In this document: positions 16,767 through 24,937 of the stretch, piece after piece | Numbering within the stretch: position 1 is the first letter of the stretch | Layout: each line of letters starts with the position of its first letter | Origin: Bacteroidota bacterium | GTDB taxonomy: Bacteria > Bacteroidota > Bacteroidia > UKL13-3 | Reading direction: 5' to 3' | DNA length: 64,000 nucleotides | Assembly (NCBI GenBank): GCA_027487835.1 | Contig: JAIYCU010000033.1 | Location: 62,001 to 126,000, forward strand | Notes under the pieces: model-generated | Database searches by the model: none | The model's input: only the letters and a program-made list of their open reading frames with translations | What the model was told of the DNA's origin: nothing | Program-made: the position numbers and the translations under genes

Positions 16767-17897
16767 TAATTCTCTTGAAATTACAATTCTATTTACTTCA
16801 CTAGTTCCTTCGTAAATTTGAGTTATTTTAGCATCTCGCATCAGTCTTTCTACATGGTATTCTTTTACATATCCATACCCGCCATGTACTTGAACAGCTT
16901 CTGTTGTAACCCACATGGCTGTTTCTGATGCAAAAACTTTAGCCATTGAACTCATTAGACCATAATCTTGGCCAGCATCCTTAAGCGCCGCTGCTTTTAT
17001 TACCATAAGTCTGGCAGCTTCAATTTGGGTGGCCATATCTGCCAATTTAAATTGAATGGCTTGGTGATGCATTATTTCTTTTCCGAATGCCTTTCTTTCT
17101 TTTGAATATTTAAGCGCTAATTCATATGCACCACTCGCTATTCCTAAAGCTTGGGCAGCAATTCCAATACGCCCACCAGCCAAAACTTTCATGGCAAATT
17201 TAAACCCAAATCCATCCTCTCCAATTCTGTTTTCTTTGGGCACTATCACATCTTGAAACATAATGCTATGTGTGTCACTGCCTCGAATACCCATTTTATC
17301 TTCCTTTTTTCCAACAACAACACCTGGCCAATTTTTCTCAACGATAAAAGCATTTATTCCTTTATGCCCTTTTTCAATGTCCGTTTGTGCTATTACTAAG
17401 TAGTAAGTTCCAGAGTTACCATTGGTAATCCAATTTTTGGTGCCATTCATTAAATAATGGTCACCCTTGTCTATTGCAGTAGTTCTTTGAGAAGTTGCGT
17501 CTGAACCAGCTTCTGGTTCAGATAATAAGAACGCACCATGCACTTTACCACTTGCTAATGGAACTAAGTATTTTTGTTTTTGCTCTTCGCTTCCGTAAGC
17601 CTCAAGTCCCCAACAAACCAATGAATTATTTACAGATACAACCACGGAGGCTGATGCATCCACTTTAGAAAGCTCTTCCATGGCCAAAACATAAGAAATT
17701 GTGTCCATCCCAGAACCTCCGTATTTTGGATCAACCATCATTCCTAAAAAACCAAGTTCTCCTAATTTTTTAATTTGTTCGTAAGGGAATTCCTGGTTAT
17801 TGTCACGTTCAATAACACCCGGTAGTAACTCAGTTTGAGCAAAATCTCTTGCTGCTTGCTGTACATTTAAATGCTCTTCTGTGTAATCAAAATTCAT
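16758..17897 (-). CDS. Acyl-CoA dehydrogenase
   Basis: A 379-residue flavoenzyme that introduces the double bond in acyl-CoA during beta-oxidation, passing electrons to an electron transfer flavoprotein. It has the family signatures GAFLLSEPEAGSDATSQRTTA (FAD/substrate site) and the C-terminal VQVHGGYGYVKEYHVERLMRDAK. The catalytic glutamate is in QIYEGTSEVNR. The length and overall pattern are those of short-chain (butyryl-CoA type) enzymes of Bacteroidota. It lies on the minus strand 55 bases after the heptose adenylyltransferase gene; TATATTCG at 17915-17922 could be its own -7 element. No ETF genes are present in the window. Confidence 0.93.
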   Translation of the reverse strand: MNFDYTEEHLNVQQAARDFAQTELLPGVIERDNNQEFPYEQIKKLGELGFLGMMVDPKYGGSGMDTISYVLAMEELSKVDASASVVVSVNNSLVCWGLEAYGSEEQKQKYLVPLASGKVHGAFLLSEPEAGSDATSQRTTAIDKGDHYLMNGTKNWITNGNSGTYYLVIAQTDIEKGHKGINAFIVEKNWPGVVVGKKEDKMGIRGSDTHSIMFQDVIVPKENRIGEDGFGFKFAMKVLAGGRIGIAAQALGIASGAYELALKYSKERKAFGKEIMHHQAIQFKLADMATQIEAARLMVIKAAALKDAGQDYGLMSSMAKVFASETAMWVTTEAVQVHGGYGYVKEYHVERLMRDAKITQIYEGTSEVNRIVISRELLR

Positions 17898-17952
17898 ATA
17901 TCTGTAATTTGAAACGAATATAATAATTGTGTTTTATTTATCTAATTAATAG

Positions 17953-18414
17953 TTAACTACTTTTAATTTTCTGCTCAATTGCGCTTGTAGAATATCCTGG
18001 TAAAAAGTCAATTGTTTGAATATTTCCACCTTTAGCTTTAACTATGTCGTAACCAACAATATTCTCTGGCAAATAGTCACTTCCTTTTACTAATACGTCG
18101 GGTTGAACCAATTTTATAAGTGAAAGAGGGGTAGGTTCACCAAATAGAACTACTCCATTTACAAATCCAAGGGAGGCAATGATTTGCATTCTTGAATTTT
18201 CATCTTGAATAGGACGATGAGGACCTTTTAATTTACTAACTGATTCATCTGTATTTATGCCAACTAATAAAATATCACCTAATTCAGCTGCCTTTGCTAA
18301 ATAATCTACGTGTCCCTTGTGTAGAATATCAAAGCAACCATTCGTGAAAACAACTTTTTTGCCTTCTGCCTTCCAATTTTCTAAAGCAACATTAAGTTGC
18401 TCCATATTCAGCAT
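17953..18414 (-). CDS. rfaE2: D-glycero-beta-D-manno-heptose 1-phosphate adenylyltransferase
   Basis: About 153 residues, a single nucleotidyltransferase domain corresponding to the C-terminal half of E. coli HldE. It activates heptose 1-phosphate to ADP-heptose for LPS core synthesis. The HxGH-type motif is in VFTNGCFDILHKGHVDYL, followed by LGDILLVGINTDESV and the ISSTxII-like end region PGYSTSAIEQKI. As in many Bacteroidota the kinase half is a separate gene, not seen here. I chose the Met at 18414 (MLNMEQL), one base after the stop of the preceding gene; a longer version from 18444 would overlap that gene by 29 bases. It is third in the panD operon. Confidence 0.88.
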   Translation of the reverse strand: MLNMEQLNVALENWKAEGKKVVFTNGCFDILHKGHVDYLAKAAELGDILLVGINTDESVSKLKGPHRPIQDENSRMQIIASLGFVNGVVLFGEPTPLSLIKLVQPDVLVKGSDYLPENIVGYDIVKAKGGNIQTIDFLPGYSTSAIEQKIKSS

Positions 18415-18415
18415 T

Positions 18416-19426
18416 TTACTTAAGGTCTGACTCAGTTTTGTCATTTATTTTTGGGGTAAAATAAGTGATAGCAGAAGCTGCAAGGCCAAGTAAAATTATG
18501 ATTACCATTTGGGTTCCATGCACTAAGGTAGCATAGGCTATTCCATCATCCTTGGCTACTCCATAAAGCAATAAACTTTGCATTACAAAAAAATGATAAG
18601 TTCCCGCACCCGCTCCAGGCGCTGGCAAAACTACGCCTATTGTCCCTATTGCAAACACTGTTAAGCAATCTGCAAAACTCAAATTTGAGGTTGCGTTGAG
18701 AGAAAACAAGCAGAAGTACATCATTAAAATATAACCAATCCAAATGCCTGCTGATAGTATGATAAATAATGTTGGGTTTTTTAAATGTCTGATACTTAAT
18801 AATCCATCTGCAAAGCCTTGCAAGAGCCCGAAAATTCTAATGAAAATAGGCATTTCTAAAAGCCGTTTTCTAAATATAAAAGCACCTAATAAAAACAATA
18901 TAATCGCACCTAGAATAATAAACTTCCAACTACTCGTATTAGCTTGTGTTTGGGATGAGCCAGAAAAGGAATCAATAAATCCAATGATTAGGTCAAATTG
19001 TAAAAGAAAAATTGCACCTAATATTAGAATTAGTAGTGCCATATCAACCAATCGTTCTGTAACTACTGAGCCAATGCCTTTTTCTAAGGGTAGATTATCA
19101 GTTTTACTTAAAGCAGCGCATCTACTTACTTCGCCAGCTCTTGGGATAAAATAGTTCATCATGTAACCAATTAAAACAGCCAGTAAACTATTTTTGGTGC
19201 TGATCTTGTAGTTCATTGCCTCATATAGCATGGTAGCTCTATAAGCTCTAAGCCAATGGCTTATAAGTGAAACACCCATACCTAGACTTAACCACCAAAA
19301 GTTGGCACCGCTAATTTTATTTAGCAAATCATCCCATTCAATTCCTTTAAATGCATAATAAATGAAGAAGCCCCCAACCAATAGCACAATTAATAATTGT
19401 ACAAATTTTTTTGTTTGAGAATTCAA
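18416..19426 (-). CDS. Lysylphosphatidylglycerol synthase TM region/UPF0104 membrane protein
   Basis: A 336-residue inner membrane protein with about eight helices, matching the lysylphosphatidylglycerol synthetase transmembrane (flippase-like) family. Characteristic segments are [11 protein letters not shown], the [23 protein letters not shown] motif, [13 protein letters not shown] and the [13 protein letters not shown] region. It lacks the catalytic lysyltransferase domain of MprF, so it is more likely a lipid or lipid-linked substrate transporter. The start is a TTG overlapping the panD stop as TTGA; an ATG is not available nearby. The gene ends one base before the heptose adenylyltransferase start, so all three genes are likely coupled. 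Confidence 0.85.
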   Translation of the reverse strand: MNSQTKKFVQLLIVLLVGGFFIYYAFKGIEWDDLLNKISGANFWWLSLGMGVSLISHWLRAYRATMLYEAMNYKISTKNSLLAVLIGYMMNYFIPRAGEVSRCAALSKTDNLPLEKGIGSVVTERLVDMALLILILGAIFLLQFDLIIGFIDSFSGSSQTQANTSSWKFIILGAIILFLLGAFIFRKRLLEMPIFIRIFGLLQGFADGLLSIRHLKNPTLFIILSAGIWIGYILMMYFCLFSLNATSNLSFADCLTVFAIGTIGVVLPAPGAGAGTYHFFVMQSLLLYGVAKDDGIAYATLVHGTQMVIIILLGLAASAITYFTPKINDKTESDLK

Positions 19427-19773
19427 TTGCTGAGTTTATTAAGTGGGTCAGGGTAAATTGCAATTGGCTTGTATAGCTTTGCGGCTTCAAACTCCATTAA
19501 ACAATAAGAAATAACAATAACATAATCTCCAACTGCGGCTTTTCTAGCTGCTGGCCCGTTAAGGCAAATCATGCCTGAGCCACGCTCTCCTTTGATTACG
19601 TAGGTTTCAAACCTTTCGCCATTGTTGATATTTACGACTTGAACTTTTTCGTTTTCAATCATATTCGCGGCATCCATTAAGTCTTCGTCAATGGTAATGC
19701 TGCCAACATAATGTAATTCAGTTTGGGTGATTTTTGCCCTATGAATTTTTGATTTTAATAGTTGAATTTGCAT
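19423..19773 (-). CDS. panD: Aspartate 1-decarboxylase
   Basis: A 116-residue pyruvoyl enzyme that makes beta-alanine for pantothenate and coenzyme A. The proenzyme cleaves itself between Gly24 and Ser25, visible in [14 protein letters not shown], to form the pyruvoyl group. The rest fits the family: [20 protein letters not shown] and [24 protein letters not shown]. Length is normal. It is the first gene of a compact minus-strand operon with the UPF0104 protein and the heptose adenylyltransferase, a combination also known in other Bacteroidota, and has a good promoter match 17-45 bases upstream. Confidence 0.96.
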   Translation of the reverse strand: MQIQLLKSKIHRAKITQTELHYVGSITIDEDLMDAANMIENEKVQVVNINNGERFETYVIKGERGSGMICLNGPAARKAAVGDYVIVISYCLMEFEAAKLYKPIAIYPDPLNKLSN

Positions 19774-19789
19774 AAGAGGGATTGCGGCG

Positions 19790-19818
19790 CAAAGGTAGAT
19801 AAATTACCCAAACCGCAA
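19790..19818 (-). promoter_or_regulatory. Promoter of the panD operon
   Basis: On the minus strand TTG (19818-19816), 18 bases, then TACCTTTG (19797-19790), an exact TAnnTTTG match, about 17 bases before the panD start. Confidence 0.65.
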
Positions 19819-19825
19819 AATTTCC

Positions 19826-20266
19826 CTAGCTAGTCTTGCTTTGAATTACTTCCCAACTATGGTCTCCAAGCAATTTTACAGAGGCAATATGCTTACCCAT
19901 GCTTTTGCTTCTACCCCATTCGGCTGGTCCAATAAGTGAGAGTTTAAAATGATCCTCCTTTTCATACAAATGATATAATTGCCCAATCACTGGTTGAAAT
20001 CTAAAATCTGAATCATATATTTTTTCTGAAACTTTAAGTCTATTTTCAATATCTCTAACTTGTTCTACTATTAGGTCGGCCTGCCTTTTAAGTAATGCTA
20101 TTTCTTGAGTTGCATAGTGATGCATAGCCTCAACCGCATTGGCTTTAAGTTTTCCTTTGTCCTCTACCCTTATTACTGGTGAGCCAAGGCTTAGCGGAAT
20201 TGGGGATAGATTTGCTGGGCCAATATAACTTCCGTCCTCATTTATAAATTTTTCATTTTCACTCAT
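19826..20266 (-). CDS. DUF2452 family protein
   Basis: A 146-residue cytosolic protein without signal or membrane segments that fits the uncharacterised DUF2452 family. The recognisable parts are the proline-rich start YIGPANLSPIPLSLGSPVI, a helical middle rich in alternating charge (ALLKRQADLIVEQVRDIENR) and the end segment with FRFQPVIGQLYHLYEKED and LSLIGPAEWG. No catalytic motif is evident. It is divergent from ispH, and the intergenic region holds copy 2 of the TTGGTTCRAACCGAA motif. No function can be assigned. Confidence 0.75.
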   Translation of the reverse strand: MSENEKFINEDGSYIGPANLSPIPLSLGSPVIRVEDKGKLKANAVEAMHHYATQEIALLKRQADLIVEQVRDIENRLKVSEKIYDSDFRFQPVIGQLYHLYEKEDHFKLSLIGPAEWGRSKSMGKHIASVKLLGDHSWEVIQSKTS

Positions 20267-20312
20267 AGTATTTATAACTAAATATTCGCAGCTTAGTTTT
20301 AGATATTTTCTT

Positions 20313-20327
20313 TTGGTTCGAACCGAA
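20313..20327 (+). repeat. Motif TTGGTTCGAACCGAA, copy 2 (palindromic core)
   Basis: One base different from the copies at 369, 27809 and 55483. The change makes the core GGTTCGAACC a perfect palindrome. It lies between divergent DUF2452 and ispH, 43 bases upstream of the ispH -7 element, a position suited to an operator. Confidence 0.6.
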
Positions 20328-20351
20328 TTCTATTTATTGTTAATTATATTA

Positions 20352-20378
20352 TTTGACAACTTTAAACATTTACATTTG
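20352..20378 (+). promoter_or_regulatory. Probable ispH promoter
   Basis: TTTG (20352-20355) and TACATTTG (20371-20378), the latter an exact TAnnTTTG match, 30 bases before the ispH ATG. The 15-base spacing is shorter than the usual 17-23. Confidence 0.5.
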
Positions 20379-20408
20379 TATGCTGTTTGAAGATATTGTA
20401 AGAAATGT

Positions 20409-21251
20409 ATGAAATTATCAGTTGAAATTGACGAAAATTCTGGCTTTTGCTTTGGCGTAGTATTCGCTATCCAAATGGCTGAAGATATTTTAAATGAAGA
20501 GGGTCATTTATTTTGCTTAGGAGATATTGTTCATAATGACGAGGAAGTTGCACGTTTACGAGAAAAGGGTTTAAAAATAATTGACCATGATCATTTTAAG
20601 GAGCTACGCAATACTAAGGTTCTTATAAGAGCCCATGGTGAGCCGCCAGAGACCTATCAGTTGGCACTTGAAAATAATATTGAGTTAGTTGATGCTTCTT
20701 GTCCTGTTGTGCTTAAATTGCAACATCGCGTCAGAGAGGCACACAATAAGAACGATAAAATTCTTATTTATGGAAAACATGGCCATGCAGAGGTAAAAGG
20801 GCTTCTAGGTCAAACTCAAGGAGAAGCTACTGTAATTGAACAATTTGATGAGTTAGACAAATTAGAGCTTCCGAAGAAAATCCAACTTTTTAGTCAAACC
20901 ACGAAAAGAACAAAAAATCTTTTTGCCTTAAAAGAAAAACTAGAAAGCAAAGGCGTGGAGGTTGATTTTAATGATACTCTTTGCCGTCAAGTAAGTAATA
21001 GAGACGTACAACTTAGAGATTTTGCCAAAAAATTTGACAAGATTGTTTTTGTGGCCGGATTAAAATCATCTAATGGCAAAGTATTATTTGATGTTTGTAA
21101 GGATAATAATCCTAATACATTTTTTGTAAGCAGCAAAAATGAATTACAAAAGGAGTGGTTCAAAGAGAATGATTCTATTGGCATATGCGGTGCAACAAGC
21201 ACTCCTCAGTGGCAAATGGATGAGGTTAAAGAAGCAATTTTAAATTTTTAG
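20409..21251 (+). CDS. ispH: 4-hydroxy-3-methylbut-2-enyl diphosphate reductase
   Basis: A 280-residue cytosolic iron-sulfur enzyme that makes isopentenyl and dimethylallyl diphosphate in the last step of the MEP pathway. The three cluster cysteines are in SGFCFGVVFAIQ, LVDASCPVVLKL and DTLCRQVSNRDVQL. Substrate-binding residues lie in DIVHNDEEVARL, IRAHGEPPETY and GKHGHAEVKGLLGQT. The C-terminal GICGATSTPQW is typical of the family. Length is slightly short, as usual in Bacteroidota. It starts a plus-strand pair with a glutathione peroxidase gene four bases downstream, perhaps linking an oxygen-sensitive enzyme with peroxide removal (inference). Confidence 0.96.
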   Translation: MKLSVEIDENSGFCFGVVFAIQMAEDILNEEGHLFCLGDIVHNDEEVARLREKGLKIIDHDHFKELRNTKVLIRAHGEPPETYQLALENNIELVDASCPVVLKLQHRVREAHNKNDKILIYGKHGHAEVKGLLGQTQGEATVIEQFDELDKLELPKKIQLFSQTTKRTKNLFALKEKLESKGVEVDFNDTLCRQVSNRDVQLRDFAKKFDKIVFVAGLKSSNGKVLFDVCKDNNPNTFFVSSKNELQKEWFKENDSIGICGATSTPQWQMDEVKEAILNF

Positions 21252-21255
21252 TGAT

Positions 21256-21834
21256 ATGAAGAAGTATTTTTTTTCGGTGTTATTTTTAGCATTTGCTGGT
21301 GTTTTGGTCTATAGTTTTACTGCCGCACGTAACAAAAAAGCTATTGATAAAAATTCCAATAAGGATTTTTACGCGCATAAAATCAAATCATTGGATGGAA
21401 AATCTGAATTAAGTTTTGGAGATTTTAAGGGCAAATATGTTTTATGTGTAAATGTTGCTAGTGAATGTGGGTATACACCGCAATATGCAGGTTTACAAAA
21501 GTTATCTGAACAGTTTAAAGATAAACTGGTAATTATTGGATTTCCTTGTAATCAGTTTATGGGTCAGGAACCTGGCACAGCATCTGATATCCAATCTTTT
21601 TGTCAAAAGAATTATGGTGTAACTTTTCAGTTAACTGAAAAAATAGAGGTTAAAGGCGGAGGACAGCATGCCATTTACCAATGGTTAACTTCAAAAGAGT
21701 TAAATGGGGTAAGTGACGCTACTATTAAATGGAATTTTAATAAGATTTTGATTGACCCTAGTGGAAATTGGTTAAAGTATTATGGTTCTTCTGTGGATCC
21801 ACTAAGTAGTGAAATCGCTAGTTTAATTAAATAA
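21256..21834 (+). CDS. Exported glutathione peroxidase-like protein
   Basis: A 192-residue thiol peroxidase of the glutathione peroxidase family. The first 24 residues form a signal peptide or membrane anchor, so the enzyme probably works in the periplasm. The peroxidatic cysteine is Cys71 in NVASECGYTPQYAGL; the other catalytic residues are in IGFPCNQFMGQEPG (Gln) and IKWNFNKILID (Trp/Asn). The cysteine in FPCNQF may serve as resolving residue, which would make it thioredoxin-type rather than glutathione-dependent. It is adjacent to ispH on the same strand and convergent with the DUF5723 gene three bases away. Confidence 0.9.
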   Translation: MKKYFFSVLFLAFAGVLVYSFTAARNKKAIDKNSNKDFYAHKIKSLDGKSELSFGDFKGKYVLCVNVASECGYTPQYAGLQKLSEQFKDKLVIIGFPCNQFMGQEPGTASDIQSFCQKNYGVTFQLTEKIEVKGGGQHAIYQWLTSKELNGVSDATIKWNFNKILIDPSGNWLKYYGSSVDPLSSEIASLIK

Positions 21835-21837
21835 GGA

Positions 21838-23298
21838 CTAAACGCCAGAAAAGTTTGATAAATTGAATTTCAGGCCAAAGTAAAAGTCTACACCTTTTAT
21901 ATTTCTAAGCCCGATAAGTTCAAAAATATGATTGGTTCCCATGAAGAAGGGTCCAGTTTTGAACCCAAACCCTATTGTTGGAATTTGATATTCTATAAGA
22001 TTAATTGGTATATAAATTCCACTTTTTTCTTTTTCATGCCTTGCTACTAAGCTTAAGATATTTGCAGCGCGCATTCCATATTGTCCGGGTATTGGTAATC
22101 TATGTGTACCTGAAAAGTTTATAAACCAATTGCTTTTTAAGGCATAATCAAACTGTACATTTACCCTACTGGCGGTAAATTGTGTAAAAGAGTTATCTAC
22201 TTTATGTGAGGTTCCTGGATTTCCCGCTAAGTTGAAATACAAATCCCTTTCAAGGGCAAAAACCCCGCTATAAAAAGATTGATCTAGGTTTCTTGTGATT
22301 CCATTTGCATTGATATAAGTGTTGGCAGAGGTCTGTTCGGCAAACCTAATAAAGCCGATGTCCATCAATGAAATCCCAAATCGCCATTTATATTCTTGAT
22401 ATTCTCTTATTCTTCCCAGATTCCTGATATTAGGGCAAACTGTTAATCTAGTAGGCCTTCCTTTTTTCTTTTTTGTTACTGAGTAACCAATATCAAAGGC
22501 AAATCCGCTTCCTCTGCTGGCAAGTAATTCACCAATATCACCTGATTTGGTAGCTGCGTAACTGAAGTTAAAGTCTGCATTGTCAAGGAAGATAGAAGAG
22601 TCACCAATAAATGACCATTTTGCATTATTGTTATCTTGGAAGATTATTGAGTTAATTCCACTAAGATAATGTAAGTTAACACCAAACCTATGGCTGTACC
22701 TTAGACTTTCACTAGCTTTAAAAGAGTAATTCAAAGCTATATCTGTATAAACCATCGTGTTCGATCTCACAAAATTTAGCCCAAAATCCTTACCCACTAG
22801 TTCATCTGAGGTAGCACCCTTCAAAAGAAAAAGCGCCATTTCCTTGGGTAAGTTTACCGTATTTGAGTTTGCTTTTAGGGCGGTAACTAAACCAAATGAG
22901 TGCCTTGGAAAGTTGATTAAGAAAGAAGGTCCGTAAATAGTGGCATCCGCAAAAATGAAATTTTTAGCAACCAGATCCTTTTTGATATTGTAAATTCTAT
23001 CAAATTTTTCATTAATTGTGCCTTCTCCAGAGCCACCAGTGATGGAGGAAATAATTTCGCTATTTATATAGCCAGTAATCGGCTTAGCTTCTAAATAGAA
23101 ACCATTATTCAATATGGAAGTTGAAAATGCGAAGGGTAGAAAATCTGTTCCATTGTTCAGAAAGTTAGTATGCGAAGGATTTACCGTTACGCCCATAACG
23201 CCAGCATGATTTCCAGTAGGCAATCCGCCTAAAAACTGCGCTTTTGCCGCCTGAGTAAAAATACTCCCTGTAATTAATATGATAAGTAATTTCTTCAT
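21838..23298 (-). CDS. Probable outer membrane protein, DUF5723-like
   Basis: A 486-residue protein with a signal peptide (cleavage after KAQ, about residue 21). The mature part consists of alternating polar and hydrophobic residues with many aromatic-ended strands (VTALKANSNTVNL, YSFKASESLRYSH, FINFSGTHRLPIP), as in outer membrane beta-barrels, and it ends in FYFGLKFNLSNF. The pattern and the opening LPTGNHAGVMGVTVNPSHT suggest the DUF5723 family common in Bacteroidota. Function is unknown. It lies 31 bases downstream of comF on the same strand. Confidence 0.7.
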   Translation of the reverse strand: MKKLLIILITGSIFTQAAKAQFLGGLPTGNHAGVMGVTVNPSHTNFLNNGTDFLPFAFSTSILNNGFYLEAKPITGYINSEIISSITGGSGEGTINEKFDRIYNIKKDLVAKNFIFADATIYGPSFLINFPRHSFGLVTALKANSNTVNLPKEMALFLLKGATSDELVGKDFGLNFVRSNTMVYTDIALNYSFKASESLRYSHRFGVNLHYLSGINSIIFQDNNNAKWSFIGDSSIFLDNADFNFSYAATKSGDIGELLASRGSGFAFDIGYSVTKKKKGRPTRLTVCPNIRNLGRIREYQEYKWRFGISLMDIGFIRFAEQTSANTYINANGITRNLDQSFYSGVFALERDLYFNLAGNPGTSHKVDNSFTQFTASRVNVQFDYALKSNWFINFSGTHRLPIPGQYGMRAANILSLVARHEKEKSGIYIPINLIEYQIPTIGFGFKTGPFFMGTNHIFELIGLRNIKGVDFYFGLKFNLSNFSGV

Positions 23299-23329
23299 TA
23301 TTTACTGTGGGTAGGTTTTTGTTTCAAGA

Positions 23330-24010
23330 TTAAGCTGCATGTGCAATGCTTGCAATACTAAGTTTACAATTTGATTTTTCAATAATTTCTCTGGCACAAC
23401 TTTCTATGGTTGCCCCAGTTGTTATAACATCATCAACAATTAAAATGTGTTTATTTTTTAATATTTCAGGTTGTTTGATGCCAAAAATAGATTGTACATT
23501 ATCCCAACGTTCGACCCTAGATTTTTGTGTTTGTGTTTGGGTATTTTTTTTTCTGTAAATTAAGTTACTATAATCTAAAATTCCTAAAACCTCAGATAGG
23601 CCAGTTGCAAATGCCTGACTCTGATTATACCCTCTTTTCCTTAATTTAATTGGATGTAAGGGGATGGCAATAATTCCGTTTAGGTTGTTTACAGCAGGGC
23701 TTTCTTGCAATCTTTGGCCATACAATTTCCCTAAAAATATTGCTAACTCTTCATTTCCCTTATATTTTAACTCGTGAAGAATTTTTTGGGTTATTCCAGC
23801 TTGATTAAAATATAAAAAAGAAAATGCTCTTTCAAAAGGAATTTTTCCCCAAAGTGATTTTTCTATGCCATTGTCTTTTAATAGATGATACTGCGTTTCA
23901 GGAAGTTCAAGCTGACATGTTAAGCATAGATGCCTTTCATGTTTAACCAAAGCCTGATTGCAATTTACACATAGGTTTGGAAATAAAAGTTGGAGTATGC
24001 TATTCAACAT
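23330..24010 (-). CDS. ComF family phosphoribosyltransferase-like protein
   Basis: About 226 residues. The N-terminus has a four-cysteine zinc-binding motif (CVNCNQAL and HLCLTC) typical of ComF, followed by a phosphoribosyltransferase fold with the PRPP motif ILIVDDVITTGATIESC near the end. ALHPIKLRKRGYNQSQAFA is another family signature. In naturally transformable bacteria ComF acts in DNA uptake in the cytosol at the inner membrane channel; other competence genes are not in the window. The Met at 24010 (MLNSILQ) is preferred over an upstream one at 24031, because the protein then begins directly with the hydrophobic segment preceding the zinc motif. Confidence 0.87.
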   Translation of the reverse strand: MLNSILQLLFPNLCVNCNQALVKHERHLCLTCQLELPETQYHLLKDNGIEKSLWGKIPFERAFSFLYFNQAGITQKILHELKYKGNEELAIFLGKLYGQRLQESPAVNNLNGIIAIPLHPIKLRKRGYNQSQAFATGLSEVLGILDYSNLIYRKKNTQTQTQKSRVERWDNVQSIFGIKQPEILKNKHILIVDDVITTGATIESCAREIIEKSNCKLSIASIAHAA

Positions 24011-24153
24011 AGAATTGCAATTTACAAACATCCCTTGATTATTCCCTTAAAATTTAGTTAAAACTCAGACTTTTGGTTCAAATTTTTCCAATATTTTGGA
24101 TTATACATTGTCAGCGCTTTTAAAACTATTGAATTTGTAGTGTTTTAATTTTG

Positions 24154-24161
24154 TATCTTCG
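24154..24161 (+). promoter_or_regulatory. Probable -7 element TATCTTCG
   Basis: TATCTTCG lies 30 bases before the FNR-like gene, with a TTG 22 bases upstream (24129-24131) and a TTTG 16 bases upstream (24134-24137). The same octamer precedes the gene at 46270. Confidence 0.5.
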
Positions 24162-24190
24162 ATAGAACCAGACTTTCAATTAAAAGGCTT

Positions 24191-24910
24191 ATGAAGCAAA
24201 CATTTTTTGAGACCGAAATTATTAATATTATCGATGAAACAGCAACAACCAAGCGCTTCTTCTTTGAATTGAGTTCGAAAGATATCTTTAATTTTAAACC
24301 TGGTCAATTTGTTATGTTGCAACTCGATATTAATTCTAAAATACCTTATCGATCATACAGTATAGCAAGTGCGCCTAATCAAACAAGTCAATTTGAATTG
24401 GTTATTGTGTTAAATCCACCGGGAGCAGGCACCCCTTTCATGTGGGATCACTTTAAGGTTGGAAGCAAAGTTATGTGTGCAGGTCCCTTAGGAAAGTTTA
24501 TTTTACCAGAATCAATTAATCAAGATTTGTGTTTTATCTGCACAGGAACAGGGATTGCTCCCTTGCGCAGTATGTTAATGCATATTTTAGATCAGAATAT
24601 TGAGTTTCAACGCATCTATTTTATTTTCGGCGCGCGCACTAAGGCAGACTTATTGTATCAAAAAGAATTAACTGAGATAGCAAGTTTACATCCGTCTATA
24701 TATTTTTTGCCAGTTTTATCGCGCGAGACCCCTGATACTTGGGAGGGTAAAATTGGGTATGTACACCAAGTATATGAAGAGATTTTTTCTGATGGGCATT
24801 CAGCAAACTTTTTCATTTGTGGCTGGAGTGCCATGTTGAAAGAAGCGCGCGAGCGACTTGCTTTATTAGGGTATCAAAAAGATCAAATACATTTTGAGCG
24901 CTACGATTAA
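24191..24910 (+). CDS. Ferredoxin/flavodoxin-NADP reductase family oxidoreductase
   Basis: A 239-residue single-domain-pair flavoenzyme. The FAD site is the RxYS motif in IPYRSYSIASAPN, and the pyridine-nucleotide domain has ICTGTGIAPLRSML and the C-terminal NFFICGWSAMLKEARERL. It lacks an iron-sulfur domain, so it probably exchanges electrons with a separate ferredoxin or flavodoxin or reduces a small acceptor. The C-terminus ends with FERYD, resembling the terminal aromatic residue of plant-type reductases. It precedes rpoN by 27 bases on the same strand and is likely in its operon. Confidence 0.87.
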   Translation: MKQTFFETEIINIIDETATTKRFFFELSSKDIFNFKPGQFVMLQLDINSKIPYRSYSIASAPNQTSQFELVIVLNPPGAGTPFMWDHFKVGSKVMCAGPLGKFILPESINQDLCFICTGTGIAPLRSMLMHILDQNIEFQRIYFIFGARTKADLLYQKELTEIASLHPSIYFLPVLSRETPDTWEGKIGYVHQVYEEIFSDGHSANFFICGWSAMLKEARERLALLGYQKDQIHFERYD

Positions 24911-24937
24911 GGAATTTTCTTAATTTTGCAACAGCAC

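Noticed and set aside
20313-20327. tRNA T-arm, because GGTTCGAACC resembles the T-loop
   Set aside because: No acceptor stem, anticodon arm or D-arm can be folded around this or the other copies.
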